Positions 52,984 to 63,143 are shown, numbered from the stretch's first letter. The stretch: 64,000 nucleotides of DNA from Croceicoccus marinus (GCF_001661675.2 NZ_CP019602.1:2071501-2135500); one strand, 5' to 3'. The notes: generated by a model from the sequence alone, not told the origin. Made by a program: numbers and translations.

Positions 52984-54408
52984 ATGAGCCAGACCGATCT
53001 TTCCGCGCTGCTGAAGCGCCCGTTCTTTTTCTGCGGCATCGGCGGGTCGGGGATGCTGCCGCTGGCGTGCATATTGCGCGGGCGCGGCGCGGGCATCGCG
53101 GGGTCGGACCGCAGTTTCGACCAGGGCCGCAGCCCTGAGAAATTCGCCTGGATCGAACGGCAGGGCATCGCCCTGTTCCCGCAGGACGGCAGCGGCGTGA
53201 CCAGCGGCGAACAGATCCTGGTCGCCAGCGCCGCGATCGAGGATACGGTGCCCGAAGTGCGCCGCGCGAAGGAGCTGGGCTGCGAGCGGATGAGCCGGGC
53301 CGAACTGCTGTCCGCGCTGTTCAACGGCGCGGATCGCAGCATCGCCATCGGCGGGACCAGCGGCAAGTCTACAGTGACCGGCATGACCGGATGGGTGCTG
53401 ACCCAGGCGGGGCGCGATCCGACGATCATGAACGGCGCGGTGATGAAGAATTTCCGCTCGGACGACGCGGTGTTCGCCAGTGCGCGGGTTGGCGACGGGC
53501 GCTCCTTTGTTTCGGAGGTGGACGAGAGCGACGGATCGATCGCGCTCTACCGGCCCAGCGTTGCGGTGCTGCTGAACGTCACCCTGGACCACAAGGGCAT
53601 GGACGAATTGCGCGTGCTGTTCGGCGATTACCTGGCGGCCTCGCAAATGGCCGTCGTCAATGCCGACGATGCCGAGGCGCTGGCGCTGGCCGGGCGGGCG
53701 GGCGCGGCGATCACCTATGGCATTGACGCGGCGGATGCGCGGATCGGCGTGGCGGCGGGATCGATCCGCGAGGAAGCGAGCGGGATCTCCGCCACCGTGC
53801 TGGACCGCGCCGAGGGGCGCGTGGCACAGCTGGTGCTGCAGGTGCCGGGGCGGCACAATCTGTCCAATGCGCTGGCGGCGCTGGGCGCGGCGATGGCGGT
53901 GGGGGTCGAGTTCGAGGTCGCGGTGAAGGCGCTGGGCGGGTTCACCGGCCTCGCGCGGCGCTTCGACATCGTCGGGACCAGCGCGTCGGGCATCACCGTC
54001 ATCGACGATTTCGGGCACAATCCCGACAAGGTGCGTGCCACGCTTCGAACATTGCGGGCGCATCCGGGCCGCGTGATCGCGTTCTTCCAGCCGCATGGCT
54101 TTGGCCCGATCCGCCAGATGGGCCGCGAACTGGCGCAGGTGCTGGCCGAGGAATTGCAGGACGAGGACCGCGTGGTCCTGTGCGATCCGGCCTATTTCGG
54201 CGGTACGGTGGACCGCAGCATCGGCGGGGCCGATCTGGCGCGGTGGATCACCGAAGCGGGCAAGCCCGCCGAACATTTCGCCGCGCGCGAGGATGGGGGC
54301 AAGCGCATCGCCCAGATCGCGCGGCCAGGCGACCGGATCGTGGTGATGGGCGCGCGCGACGATACGCTGAGCGCTTTCGCGCGCGCCATTCTGGACCGGC
54401 TGGACTAG
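52984..54408 (+). CDS. mpl: Mur ligase family, probable Mpl (murein tripeptide ligase)
   Basis: A 474-residue Mur-type ligase. N-terminal GIGGSGMLPLA, the ATP loop IGGTSGKSTVTGM, 'NVTLDHKGMDE', 'GRHNLSNALAALGAA' and the closing 'FQPHGFGPIRQMG' region with 'DDFGHNPDKVRATL' match MurC/Mpl. The neighbouring ldcA favours Mpl, which attaches recycled tripeptide to UDP-MurNAc; MurC cannot be fully excluded by eye. The 67-base spacer to ldcA holds both promoters. Confidence 0.75.
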   Translation: MSQTDLSALLKRPFFFCGIGGSGMLPLACILRGRGAGIAGSDRSFDQGRSPEKFAWIERQGIALFPQDGSGVTSGEQILVASAAIEDTVPEVRRAKELGCERMSRAELLSALFNGADRSIAIGGTSGKSTVTGMTGWVLTQAGRDPTIMNGAVMKNFRSDDAVFASARVGDGRSFVSEVDESDGSIALYRPSVAVLLNVTLDHKGMDELRVLFGDYLAASQMAVVNADDAEALALAGRAGAAITYGIDAADARIGVAAGSIREEASGISATVLDRAEGRVAQLVLQVPGRHNLSNALAALGAAMAVGVEFEVAVKALGGFTGLARRFDIVGTSASGITVIDDFGHNPDKVRATLRTLRAHPGRVIAFFQPHGFGPIRQMGRELAQVLAEELQDEDRVVLCDPAYFGGTVDRSIGGADLARWITEAGKPAEHFAAREDGGKRIAQIARPGDRIVVMGARDDTLSAFARAILDRLD

Positions 54409-54412
54409 CGGG

Positions 54413-56173
54413 TCACTTCGCCGCCGGCGATGCCGCCAGCGCGGGTGCGCGGGGCGCGTCCGGCGCGAAATTGTCGCCGAAATAATTGCCTTCGTACCAC
54501 ATCGGCCGCTCGTCCGCGTTCGCGGTCAGCTTGACGATCTGGTAGTTCAGCAGCGCGAACTTGCGCGCCGATTCCCAGTTGAGGTCCTGCGTCAGATCGT
54601 CGGTCGGCTTGTGGTAATTGGTGCCGAGGAAATTGGTGAACGCCTCTTTCCCGCCGTTCTGCACACCGGTCATCAGGAACAGCGCGGGCACGCCTTCCTT
54701 GACGAAGCTGTAGTGGTCGGACCGGGTGAACAGGTTTTCTTCAGGCAGGAAATCGGGCGACACGCCGATGCCGGTGCTGGCGCCCGCGCGGATCAGCGTC
54801 TGGCCCATGGTCGAATTCTCCGCGCCAAAGCCCACCACGTCGGCAAGGTCGTAGAGCAGTATGGGCATGTCGAAATTGACGACACCCACCGGCTCTCCGT
54901 CGTCGCGCACGAAATTCTTCGCCAGATATTCCGATCCCAGCAGGCCCTTTTCCTCGGCAGTGACGGCGGCGAACAGGATCGGGCGGCGCGGGCGATTAGG
55001 GCCCATCGCGATCACGCGGGCGACCTCCAGCATGGTGGCGACGCCGGTCGCATTGTCCATCGCGCCATTATAGATCGTGTCGGTCTCCTCGCCTTCCGCG
55101 GCGTCGCCTTCTGCCGCATCGGACAGGTGGTTGCCGACATGGTCGAGATGCGCGCTCATCACCACATATTCGCCCGCCAGCGCGGGATCGGATCCCGGCA
55201 GCATGGCGACGACATTGGCGCTGGTCTTGTCCTCCCACTCACTGGCAACGCTGACGCTGGCCGTGCCCGCAAGGTCGAAGGCGGCGGGGCGCGTCTTCGC
55301 CTTGGCATCGTCATAGGTTTCCAGCATGTCCTGCAAATCGTGGCCCGATGCCGCGATCAGCCGCGCCGCCGCATCGGGCGACAGATAGGCCGAAAACCGC
55401 AGATTGGGGTCCGCGACATTGGCCTTGCCGTCTGGGCCGACCCAGGTCTCGCGCGGCTCCTGAAGATAGGTGGCCAGCTTGTCGAACGACATGCGTTCCA
55501 GCGATTCCAGGTTGCGGATGGAGATCATGCCGACCGCGCCCTGCTGGCTGGCATATTCGGTCTTGGTATTGGCAAGCGTCGATGCGATCTCGCCCGGCAG
55601 GCCCTTGGGCGCGCCCGAGACGACCACCACGATCTTGCCCGCGACATCGACGCCTGCGTAATCGTCGATCCCGTTTTCAGGGCTGTGGATGCCCTGCCCC
55701 ACGAAGACCATCGGCGCGGTCAGGTCGACCTGCCTGTCGGCATAGCTGCCCGTGACGACGAAATCCTTGCCCGCTTCCAGCTGCACCGTTTCATCGCCGG
55801 CGGCGTAGGACAGCGCGGCATCCCCCGCGGTGGTGCTGCGAAAGACGATGTCCTGCATGAAGCTGTCGCCATTGGCGGGCTGAAGCCCCATCGCCATGTA
55901 GCGCGAGGCGACATAGGCGGCGGCGATGTCGTAATATTCGCTGCCCGTGTCGCGCCCTTGCAGCAGATCGTCGGCAAGAAAGGTCACGGTCGCGGCGATC
56001 TGGTCGGCGTCGATCGCGGCGGCGGCGGGATCGGACCGCTCGGCAGGCGAGAGCGCGGCCTGCTGCGGGGCGGCCTGCTGCGGGGAGTTCTGGCGGGGAG
56101 CCTGCTGGGCCTGGGCGGCGATGGGCGAAAGGGCGCAACCGGCAAGCGCGGCGGCGAGGATGAGCTTGCGCAT
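54413..56173 (-). CDS. Exported M28 family metallopeptidase
   Basis: A 586-residue zinc aminopeptidase with a signal peptide (LILAAALAGCALSPIAAQAQ), an insert of the PA-domain type (about 140-290) and an M28 catalytic domain. Metal ligands are visible in SAHLDHVG, GAMDNATGVATMLE, AVTAEEKGLLGSEYL, NFDMPILLYD and RSDHYSFVKEGVP. It likely degrades peptides in the periplasm. Its stop lies just past the end of mpl. Confidence 0.9.
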   Translation of the reverse strand: MRKLILAAALAGCALSPIAAQAQQAPRQNSPQQAAPQQAALSPAERSDPAAAAIDADQIAATVTFLADDLLQGRDTGSEYYDIAAAYVASRYMAMGLQPANGDSFMQDIVFRSTTAGDAALSYAAGDETVQLEAGKDFVVTGSYADRQVDLTAPMVFVGQGIHSPENGIDDYAGVDVAGKIVVVVSGAPKGLPGEIASTLANTKTEYASQQGAVGMISIRNLESLERMSFDKLATYLQEPRETWVGPDGKANVADPNLRFSAYLSPDAAARLIAASGHDLQDMLETYDDAKAKTRPAAFDLAGTASVSVASEWEDKTSANVVAMLPGSDPALAGEYVVMSAHLDHVGNHLSDAAEGDAAEGEETDTIYNGAMDNATGVATMLEVARVIAMGPNRPRRPILFAAVTAEEKGLLGSEYLAKNFVRDDGEPVGVVNFDMPILLYDLADVVGFGAENSTMGQTLIRAGASTGIGVSPDFLPEENLFTRSDHYSFVKEGVPALFLMTGVQNGGKEAFTNFLGTNYHKPTDDLTQDLNWESARKFALLNYQIVKLTANADERPMWYEGNYFGDNFAPDAPRAPALAASPAAK

Positions 56174-56201
56174 CTTGGAACGACGATCCTTACATCTGAG
56201 A

Positions 56202-57569
56202 CTATCCGCCCGGTTTAGCAGGCGAACCGTGGCTGGCAAATGAACTTGCCGCCGGATCGACCCGGCGGATCGGGAACAGCCGCATATAGGTAAGGCAGCG
56301 CCACGCCCATTCCAGCGGGCCGAAGCGGAAGCGATCCAGCCATGGCCGCGACCACAGCAGCATCACCGCCATTCCGCCGGCGGACCAGGCCCACAGCGAC
56401 AGCCGGTGCCAGTCGCCGTAGAGACCGAAACCCCAGCCCAGGAACACGATGCCCATCATGACCGACGAGGCGATGTAATTGCTGAACGCCATGCGCCCCG
56501 CCGCCGCCAGCCTCTGGCCGAAACCGCTGCGGGCCAGCGCGGGGGTGAAGGCGACCAGCAGCGCCGCATATCCCAGGATCATCGGCAGGCGCAGCAGCGA
56601 GGTCGGGCCGAACTGCACCCAGTAGCTGACCGCGGGATAATGATCATAGGCCATCGCCATGAACGCCAGCGGCAATGTCAGCACCGCCGAGGCGGCGATC
56701 CCGCCCAGCCCCCAGCCGATCATGCCCCGCCTGCTCCATTCGCCCGAGAAGAAGCCCATGCGGTAGAGCGCCGCGCCCAGCAGCATCAGCCCCAGGTAAC
56801 CCGGCCCCGTCACCGGCAGGAAGGCGATCCGGCCCCATACGGTCCGCGTTTCGTGGCGCCAGCGGACCAGATCGGCAAAACTGCCGGACTGGCGCACCGG
56901 GTCGCTGGCGCGGCTCTGTTCCACGATGGCGCCGACCTGCGCGTCGTAATCCTGCCGCGCCGCGCTGGCGGGCGGCGCTTCGAGCGCGGCGATCTCTCCC
57001 GCCGGGAACAGCGCGATGGCCGCCATGATGCCCATGTAGAAACTAGCGAACAGGCCGAAGAACAGCAGGGCGCGCGTGCCCAGCGGCAGGAACAGCATCG
57101 CGACCAGCCCGATGATCGCATAGTCGAGCAATATGTCGCCATTGAACAGCAAATAGTAATGCGCCGCGCCGAACAGCGCGAGCCACAGCAGCCGCCGCCC
57201 CTGCAGCAGCAGCGCGCCCGCCATCCCGCGCTTTGCCGCCGCGCGTTCGACGAAGATCGCCATGCCCGCGCCGAACAGGAAGGCGAACAGCCCGCGCAGC
57301 TTGCCGTCGAGCAGCAGGTACTGGACCAGCCAGCCAGCCTCTTCCCAGAACCCATGCGGATAGAGCATGCCCCAGTAGTAATAGGGCCCGGTACGCGCGA
57401 AGCCGACGACATTGGCGGCCAGGATCCCCAGCACCGCGAAGCCGCGCACGATGTCGAGGCTGGCGATGCGGTCGGTGGTGACGGGCCTGATGCGCGGTTC
57501 GGGCGCCGGCTGGTCGATCCGGGGCCGGTCCATTTGCGGCTGGTCGGGCGTTGCCGCAATGTCTGCCAT
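56202..57569 (-). CDS. DUF418 multi-helix membrane protein
   Basis: A 455-residue membrane protein with roughly nine or ten helices. It begins with the acyltransferase-3-like start 'RIASLDIVRGFAVLGILAANVVGF', continues with 'FLFGAGMAIFVERA', and has the DUF418 C-terminal domain 'RMAFSNYIASSVMMGIVFLGWG'. DUF418 proteins are of unknown function, perhaps acyl or lipid transferases. ATG 57569 is given; a TTG 9 bases upstream, nearer a GGGGGCGG, is an alternative. Confidence 0.85.
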   Translation of the reverse strand: MADIAATPDQPQMDRPRIDQPAPEPRIRPVTTDRIASLDIVRGFAVLGILAANVVGFARTGPYYYWGMLYPHGFWEEAGWLVQYLLLDGKLRGLFAFLFGAGMAIFVERAAAKRGMAGALLLQGRRLLWLALFGAAHYYLLFNGDILLDYAIIGLVAMLFLPLGTRALLFFGLFASFYMGIMAAIALFPAGEIAALEAPPASAARQDYDAQVGAIVEQSRASDPVRQSGSFADLVRWRHETRTVWGRIAFLPVTGPGYLGLMLLGAALYRMGFFSGEWSRRGMIGWGLGGIAASAVLTLPLAFMAMAYDHYPAVSYWVQFGPTSLLRLPMILGYAALLVAFTPALARSGFGQRLAAAGRMAFSNYIASSVMMGIVFLGWGFGLYGDWHRLSLWAWSAGGMAVMLLWSRPWLDRFRFGPLEWAWRCLTYMRLFPIRRVDPAASSFASHGSPAKPGG

Positions 57570-57830
57570 GTCCGCCAAATGCCGCCCCCTGTGATTCGCG
57601 CGCCGCAAGATAGACCGCGATCGGGCGCAGTCGAACGCTTTCCCCGATAACGGCCGGCGGCAGGCGCGCCTTGCATTTGCGGCCAGAGGCTGTATGGCGC
57701 GCTCTTCCCGGCAAGCCCCGCCCGCGCATCCGCGGCGGAACCGGCAGGGCGGGAATTTGCAAGAAAGCCGGAGGGGCCTTTCGCCATGGGGGCGAGGGTC
57801 AGCGATCGGCACAGATAAAGGAACAAGCGC

Positions 57831-58187
57831 ATGCCGCTTTACGAGCATGTGTTCCTTGCGCGTCAGGACCTCTCTCAGAGCCAGGTCGATGCGCTTGCGA
57901 ACACCGCCACCGAGATTGTCGAGGCGAACGAGGGCAAGGTCGTGAAGACCGAGACCTGGGGCCTCAAGAACCTCGCCTACAAGATCCAGCGCAATCGCAA
58001 GGCTCACTACGTGATGCTGAACATCGATGCGCCCGCCAACGTTGTCGAGGAGCTGGAGCGCCAGACCCGCATCAACGAGGACGTGATCCGTTACATGACC
58101 ATCAAGGTCGAGGAACACGAAGGTGGTCCGTCGGTCATGATGCGCAAGAACGACCGCGAACGCCGCGGCCGCAAGGGAGATCGCTGA
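57831..58187 (+). CDS. rpsF: 30S ribosomal protein S6
   Basis: A 118-residue S6 with the family start [12 protein letters not shown], '[20 protein letters not shown]' and '[20 protein letters not shown]', plus a short basic tail. It binds 16S rRNA with S18. First gene of a three-gene ribosomal operon. The 260-base leader may contain an S6:S18 autoregulatory structure, which I cannot confirm. Confidence 0.97.
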   Translation: MPLYEHVFLARQDLSQSQVDALANTATEIVEANEGKVVKTETWGLKNLAYKIQRNRKAHYVMLNIDAPANVVEELERQTRINEDVIRYMTIKVEEHEGGPSVMMRKNDRERRGRKGDR

Positions 58188-58188
58188 G

Positions 58189-58413
58189 ATGGCCCGTCCG
58201 TTTTTCCGCCGCCGCAAGAGCTGCCCTTTCGCAGCCAAGAATGCGCCCGCGATCGACTACAAGGACGTGCGCCTGCTGCAGGGCTTCATGTCCGAGCGTG
58301 GCAAGATCGTGCCGAGCCGCATCACCGCCGTCTCCGCCAAGAAGCAGCGCGAGCTGTCCAAGGCGATCAAGCGCGCACGCCACATCGGCCTGCTGCCCTA
58401 CATCGTCAAGTAA
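58189..58413 (+). CDS. rpsR: 30S ribosomal protein S18
   Basis: A 74-residue basic S18: '[16 protein letters not shown]', '[52 protein letters not shown]' in order. It partners S6. One base separates it from rpsF. Confidence 0.97.
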   Translation: MARPFFRRRKSCPFAAKNAPAIDYKDVRLLQGFMSERGKIVPSRITAVSAKKQRELSKAIKRARHIGLLPYIVK

Positions 58414-58427
58414 GGAGGGACTGACCC

Positions 58428-59042
58428 ATGGACATCATCCTCCTGGAACGTATCGAGAAGCTCGGCACCATCGGTGACGTGGTTTCCGTCAAGGACGGCT
58501 ACGCCCGCAACTTCCTGCTTCCGAACAAGAAGGCCCTGCGCGCCAATGCGGCGAACAAGAAGGTCTTCGAGGCCAATCGCGAGCGTCTGGAAGCCGAGAA
58601 CGCCGAGCGCCGTACCGACGCCGAAAAGCAGGGCGACAAGGTTGCCGGCACCGAGATCGTGCTGATCCGCGCGTCGTCGAACGCCGGCCAGCTGTACGGT
58701 TCGGTCAGCGTCCGCGACATCACCGTCGCCCTGAACGAAAAGGGCCACGACATCGACAAGCGCCAGGTCATCCTGGCGCAGCCGATCAAGACCATCGGCA
58801 TGTTCGACGTGACCATCGCGCTGCACCCCGAGGTGCATGTGACGATCAAGGCCAATGTCGCGCGTTCGGACGACGAAGCATCGCTTCAGTCGGAAGGCGT
58901 GGACGTGCTGGCCGCGATGTTCGAGGAAGAATCGGCCGAACAGACCGGTTTCACCGAAGATCGCGATCCCAATGCGGAGCCCGGCGAGATCGCCGACGCC
59001 GAAGCCGAAGCCGCAGAGGGCGAGGACGAAGAGCAGGCCTGA
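58428..59042 (+). CDS. rplI: 50S ribosomal protein L9
   Basis: A 204-residue L9. The N-terminal domain shows [30 protein letters not shown], then the long connecting helix and C-terminal domain ending near residue 150. An extra 40-residue acidic tail rich in Glu and Ala follows, which many alphaproteobacterial L9 proteins have. A strong terminator follows. Confidence 0.97.
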   Translation: MDIILLERIEKLGTIGDVVSVKDGYARNFLLPNKKALRANAANKKVFEANRERLEAENAERRTDAEKQGDKVAGTEIVLIRASSNAGQLYGSVSVRDITVALNEKGHDIDKRQVILAQPIKTIGMFDVTIALHPEVHVTIKANVARSDDEASLQSEGVDVLAAMFEEESAEQTGFTEDRDPNAEPGEIADAEAEAAEGEDEEQA

Positions 59043-59074
59043 TCGGCCTTCCCCTCGTTCCGACGAGTATAGCA

Positions 59075-59108
59075 GGGGCGCGGACGGCATGGCCGTTCGC
59101 GCCCTTTT
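59075..59108 (+). terminator. Rho-independent terminator of the rpsF operon
   Basis: GGGCGCGGACGGC pairs over 13 bp (one G-T) with GCCGTTCGCGCCC, loop of 3, then TTTT. It begins about 30 bases after rplI. Confidence 0.88.
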
Positions 59109-59187
59109 GCTGCCCCGCGCGGATTTCCCGCACCAAAAACGCGCCCCTGCCTTTGAAATGTCCGAAACCGCGCGCTAGTCGTTGTCG

Positions 59188-60627
59188 ATGCAGACACCCG
59201 ACGACATCATTGGCGAGCTGACCCTTTTGTATGACGCGGCCCGCGCCGCGCTGCGCGGGGACATGGTCGCCTATGCCGCCGACGGCACGATTCCCGAGCG
59301 TGCGCGCCGCAATGACGGCACCTATGCCTATCCCGAACTGCGACTGCGGTTTTCGGGCAGCAGCAAGCCGCCCGAGGTGGGCCGTTCGTTCGCGCGGCTG
59401 ACCCGCCCCGGACGCTATGTCACCACGATCACCCGGCCGCGCCTGTTCGCACCCTATCTGCGCGAGCAATTGTCGCTGATCATGGAGGATCACGAGGTCG
59501 ACATCGACGTCGGCCCCTCGCGGCAGGAGATTCCATTTCCCTATGTGCTCGACGGCGATGCCGCCGCCGACCTTGCCAGCGTATCCCCGCGCGAACTGGC
59601 GCAATATTTCCCCGCGACCGAACTGGCACTGATCGGGGACGAGATTGCCGATGGCCGGTCGGTGGTGCGCGGCGACGAGCCGATGCCGCTGTCGCTGTTC
59701 GACGGGCTACGTACCGATTTCAGCCTGGCCCGACTGCAGCATTACACCGGCACCAATCCCGAGCATGTGCAGCGCTATGTGCTGTTCACCAATTATCACC
59801 GCTATGTCGACGAATTCGTCGACTGGGCGGCGGAGCAGCTCGACGGCGAGAAGTTCACCGCGCTGTCGGGTGCGGGCGGGCTGTACCTGGACCAAAGGCG
59901 CAGCAATGCGCGCAGCCTGCTGTCGGACACGGCGTGGCGGCGGCACCAGATGCCGGCCTATCACCTGGTCGCGCCGGACGGCGGCGGGATCACTTTGGTC
60001 AATATCGGCGTCGGCCCGTCGAACGCCAAGACCATCACCGACCATCTGGCCGTCATGCGGCCCGAGGCGTGGCTGATGATCGGCCATTGCGGCGGGCTGC
60101 GCGACACTCAGAAGATCGGCGATTATGTGCTGGCCCACGCCTATCTGCGCGACGACCATGTGCTGGACAGCGTGCTGCCGCCCGAGATTCCCCTGCCCGC
60201 CATTGCCGAGGTGCAGCAGGCGCTGGCGCAGGCGGCCGAGGAGATCAGCGGGACCGAAGGTGTCGATTTGAAGCGCCGCATGCGCACCGGCACCGTCGTC
60301 ACCACCGACGACCGCAACTGGGAACTGCAGGTATCCAAAAGCGGCGACCGGCTGTCGCTGGCGCGGGGTGTCGGCATCGACATGGAAAGCGCCACCATCG
60401 CGGCGCAGGGCTATCGCTTTCGCGTCCCCTACGGCACGCTTCTATGCGTGTCGGACAAGCCGCTGCACGGCGAGCTGAAGCTGCCCGGACAGGCGAATCG
60501 CTTTTACGAGCAGGCGATCGCGGGCCATCTGCAGATCGGCATCAAGAGCTGCGAATTGCTGAAGGCAGAGGGCGAACGCCTGCACAGCCGCAAGCTGCGC
60601 GCGTTCAACGAACCGCCTTTCCGATAA
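59188..60627 (+). CDS. amn: AMP nucleosidase
   Basis: A 479-residue enzyme that splits AMP to adenine and ribose 5-phosphate. The N-terminal regulatory domain is followed by the phosphorylase-like domain: 'LFTNYHRYVDEFVDWA', 'NIGVGPSNAKTITDHLAVMRP', 'MIGHCGGLRDTQKIGDYVLAHAYLRDDHVLD', and 'VGIDMESATIAAQGYRFRVPYGTLLCVSDKPLHGELK'. ATG 59188 was preferred over a TTG two codons upstream. Confidence 0.93.
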   Translation: MQTPDDIIGELTLLYDAARAALRGDMVAYAADGTIPERARRNDGTYAYPELRLRFSGSSKPPEVGRSFARLTRPGRYVTTITRPRLFAPYLREQLSLIMEDHEVDIDVGPSRQEIPFPYVLDGDAAADLASVSPRELAQYFPATELALIGDEIADGRSVVRGDEPMPLSLFDGLRTDFSLARLQHYTGTNPEHVQRYVLFTNYHRYVDEFVDWAAEQLDGEKFTALSGAGGLYLDQRRSNARSLLSDTAWRRHQMPAYHLVAPDGGGITLVNIGVGPSNAKTITDHLAVMRPEAWLMIGHCGGLRDTQKIGDYVLAHAYLRDDHVLDSVLPPEIPLPAIAEVQQALAQAAEEISGTEGVDLKRRMRTGTVVTTDDRNWELQVSKSGDRLSLARGVGIDMESATIAAQGYRFRVPYGTLLCVSDKPLHGELKLPGQANRFYEQAIAGHLQIGIKSCELLKAEGERLHSRKLRAFNEPPFR

Positions 60628-60649
60628 GGGCCGGCAGTGCGGCGCGCGA

Positions 60650-61447
60650 TTAGTCGCCGAAGAATTTCACCAGTTCGCGCCCAAGCGCCTTTTCCGTGAC
60701 GCTCGACATGTGGGTGCCGGGGATCCACGCCGTCTGCGCGTTGGGCAGCGCCTGGGCCAGCGCTTCGGGCGAGCCGTTGTCCTTGTCCTCGGTGCCGCAC
60801 AGCACCAGGATCGGCATTTGCGGGACCGACAGCTGCGCGCGGTCGATCGCAAGGCCGGTGGAGGACAGCAGCAGCCGGGCGGCAACGCGGTCGATCTTCT
60901 GCGTCTTCATGAAGGAGACGGCGAAGAAATGCGTGTCGCCGCGCTTCGCCGTGTCGAAATTGTCGATGGCGTCGATGAAGAACCCGGCGCGGCGGCGGAA
61001 TTCCATCAGCCCTTCAAGCCCCATGCCCACCAACGCCAGCCTGCGCGGGGTCATCCCCGCGATCGCCCCGCCCAGCACCGTGCGCGAGCCGAGCGAGAAA
61101 CCGGCGAGATCGTATGGCGCCCCGCCCTCGCCCAGCCCGTAATGCGCGATCACATCCTCGAGGTCGTTGACCAGCACCGACGGCGGATAGCAGGCGGGAT
61201 CGTGCGGCGCCTCGCTATGCGCATGGGCGCGCAGGTCGGGCATGAAGAGCGAGAAGCCCGCCTCGGCCAGCTGGCGCGCGTGGCCGAACTTGATCCAGTT
61301 GACCTCTGCGCTGGAAAACAGCCCGTGCAGCAGCACCAGCGGCTTACCCTCTCCGCCGGCGGGATCCATGCGGTGCACCGCAAGCCTGGTGCCGTCGCGG
61401 GCGGTGACATTCTCTAGGGAAACGGGCAGGTCGCTGGGTTCGGTCAT
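60650..61447 (-). CDS. Alpha/beta hydrolase
   Basis: A 265-residue hydrolase with 'PLVLLHGLFSSAEVNW', nucleophile serine in LAGFSLGSRTVLGG, acid in LVLCGTEDKDNG and a late histidine in WIPGTHMSSVTEKA. No specific substrate can be assigned. It stands 23 bases past the amn stop, convergent. Confidence 0.85.
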   Translation of the reverse strand: MTEPSDLPVSLENVTARDGTRLAVHRMDPAGGEGKPLVLLHGLFSSAEVNWIKFGHARQLAEAGFSLFMPDLRAHAHSEAPHDPACYPPSVLVNDLEDVIAHYGLGEGGAPYDLAGFSLGSRTVLGGAIAGMTPRRLALVGMGLEGLMEFRRRAGFFIDAIDNFDTAKRGDTHFFAVSFMKTQKIDRVAARLLLSSTGLAIDRAQLSVPQMPILVLCGTEDKDNGSPEALAQALPNAQTAWIPGTHMSSVTEKALGRELVKFFGD

Positions 61448-61535
61448 GCCGGGTGACTAGCGGGCTTTCGCGCGCCCGCCAATCCCGGCCTTCGTTCCGA
61501 CCTGTCCGGACATGCACTCGTGTCCGGGGCGGCGC

Positions 61536-62000
61536 CTATTCGGGAACGGGCAGCCCCGCGCTGCCCCATGCCCTGATCGCGCTATCGAGCTGGGTGACCT
61601 TCACGCCGGGCAGATGGCTGGTATCTTCCCACGCGGCATGCCTGCTTTCGATACCGCAGTTCGAAACTGGCACGAAATAGCCCGGATCGTCGAAGCTGCC
61701 GACGGTAAGGTCGAGATATTTGCTGCCCAGAAAGGCGAAGCCCAGCGGCGTTCCGCACCGCGCGCAGAACGGGCGATGCGCGATGGGAGAGCTGGCGTAC
61801 CATTCAGGCTGGCCCGACCATTGCAGCGTTTCCGCGGCCACGTTCCTGAACGCGATGGAGACGCCGCCGGTCGCCTTCTGGCACATGCGGCAATGGCAAA
61901 GATACGCCTCGTCATCCGCTACCGCCACGCGGTAGCGGACCGCGCCGCACTGGCAGCCGCCCTCCATCACGCGCTGTCCGGTGGTGGAGGGCGCTGCCAT
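61536..62000 (-). CDS. GFA-family (CENP-V fold) protein
   Basis: A 154-residue zinc-binding protein with the GFA cysteine pattern: GGCQCGAVRY, CHCRMCQKATGG and FCARCGTPLGF. Such proteins bind glutathione or small thiols; the name from formaldehyde activation does not imply that role here. It begins 6 bases downstream of asd and is probably co-transcribed with it. Confidence 0.9.
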   Translation of the reverse strand: MAAPSTTGQRVMEGGCQCGAVRYRVAVADDEAYLCHCRMCQKATGGVSIAFRNVAAETLQWSGQPEWYASSPIAHRPFCARCGTPLGFAFLGSKYLDLTVGSFDDPGYFVPVSNCGIESRHAAWEDTSHLPGVKVTQLDSAIRAWGSAGLPVPE

Positions 62001-62006
62001 CGCGGG

Positions 62007-63032
62007 TCAGCCTTTCTTGAGGTGGCGGCGTCCCAGCAGTTCCGCGATCTGCACCGCGTTCAGCGCCGCGCCCTTGCGCAGATTGTCCGACACGCACCAC
62101 AGGGCAAGACCGTTGTCGACGGTCGAATCCTCGCGCACGCGACTGATATAGGTGGCGTAATCGCCCACGCATTCGACCGGGGTGACGTATCCGCCGTCCT
62201 CGCGTTTGTCGACCAGCATGATGCCGGGCGCCTCGCGCAGGATGTCCTGTGCCTGCTCGGCGGAGATCTCGTTCTCGAACTCGATGTTGATCGATTCCGA
62301 ATGGCCGACGAACACGGGCACGCGCACGCAGGTGGCCTGCACCTTGACCTTGGGATCCAGGATCTTCTTGGTCTCAGCGACCATCTTCCACTCTTCCTTG
62401 GTCGACCCGTCGTCGAGGAAGACGTCGATGTGCGGGATCACGTTGAAGGCGATCTGCTTGGTGAACTTGGCCGGTTCGGGCTTGTCGCCGACGAAGATCG
62501 CGCGGCTCTGTTCGAACAGCTCGTCCATGCCCTGCTTGCCCGCGCCCGACACCGACTGATAGGTCGAGACGACGACGCGCTTGATCCTGGCTACGTCGTG
62601 CAGCGGCTTGAGCGCCACGACCATCTGCGCGGTCGAGCAATTGGGGTTCGCGATGATGTTCTTCTTCTTGTAGCCGTCGATCGCGTCGGGGTTAACCTCG
62701 GGCACGATCAGCGGCACGTCGGGGTCCATGCGGTAGAGCGAGGAATTGTCGATCACCACGCAGCCCGCCGCCGCCGCCTTGGGCGCATATTCGGCCGTGG
62801 GGCCGCTGCCTGCCGCGAACAGCGCGATATCATAGCCCGAGAAGTCGAAATGCTCGATATTCTTGCATTTGATCATCTGGCCGGTGTCGCCAATCTCGAT
62901 CTCGGTCCCGACCGAGCGCGAGGAGGCAACCGCCGCGATCTCGTCATAAGGGAAGGCCCGCTCGGCGAGGATGGCCAGCATCTCGCGTCCGACATTGCCC
63001 GTGGCTCCAACGACTGCCACCCGATAACCCAT
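62007..63032 (-). CDS. asd: Aspartate-semialdehyde dehydrogenase
   Basis: A 341-residue enzyme making aspartate semialdehyde for lysine, diaminopimelate, methionine and threonine synthesis. N-terminal VVGATGNVGREML binds NADP; the catalytic cysteine lies in NPNCSTAQM; 'VSTYQSVSGAGKQGMDEL' and 'CVRVPVFVGHSESINIEFE' are family marks. It supplies DAP for the peptidoglycan made by other genes here. Confidence 0.95.
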   Translation of the reverse strand: MGYRVAVVGATGNVGREMLAILAERAFPYDEIAAVASSRSVGTEIEIGDTGQMIKCKNIEHFDFSGYDIALFAAGSGPTAEYAPKAAAAGCVVIDNSSLYRMDPDVPLIVPEVNPDAIDGYKKKNIIANPNCSTAQMVVALKPLHDVARIKRVVVSTYQSVSGAGKQGMDELFEQSRAIFVGDKPEPAKFTKQIAFNVIPHIDVFLDDGSTKEEWKMVAETKKILDPKVKVQATCVRVPVFVGHSESINIEFENEISAEQAQDILREAPGIMLVDKREDGGYVTPVECVGDYATYISRVREDSTVDNGLALWCVSDNLRKGAALNAVQIAELLGRRHLKKG

Positions 63033-63110
63033 GATACTTGCTTTCTTGTTCGTGAATGATAATTGCGTGAAGTTCCACCGGCCCTGCCTGCGGAATGCGC
63101 GCGGTAGTCA

Positions 63111-63143
63111 AAGCCTGCAATCAGCGCAAGCAATTGCAGGCTT
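63111..63143 (-). terminator. Hairpin after egtD
   Basis: AAGCCTGCAAT and ATTGCAGGCTT form a perfect 11-bp stem with an 11-base loop between egtD and asd; on the minus strand TTTGAC follows. Confidence 0.65.
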
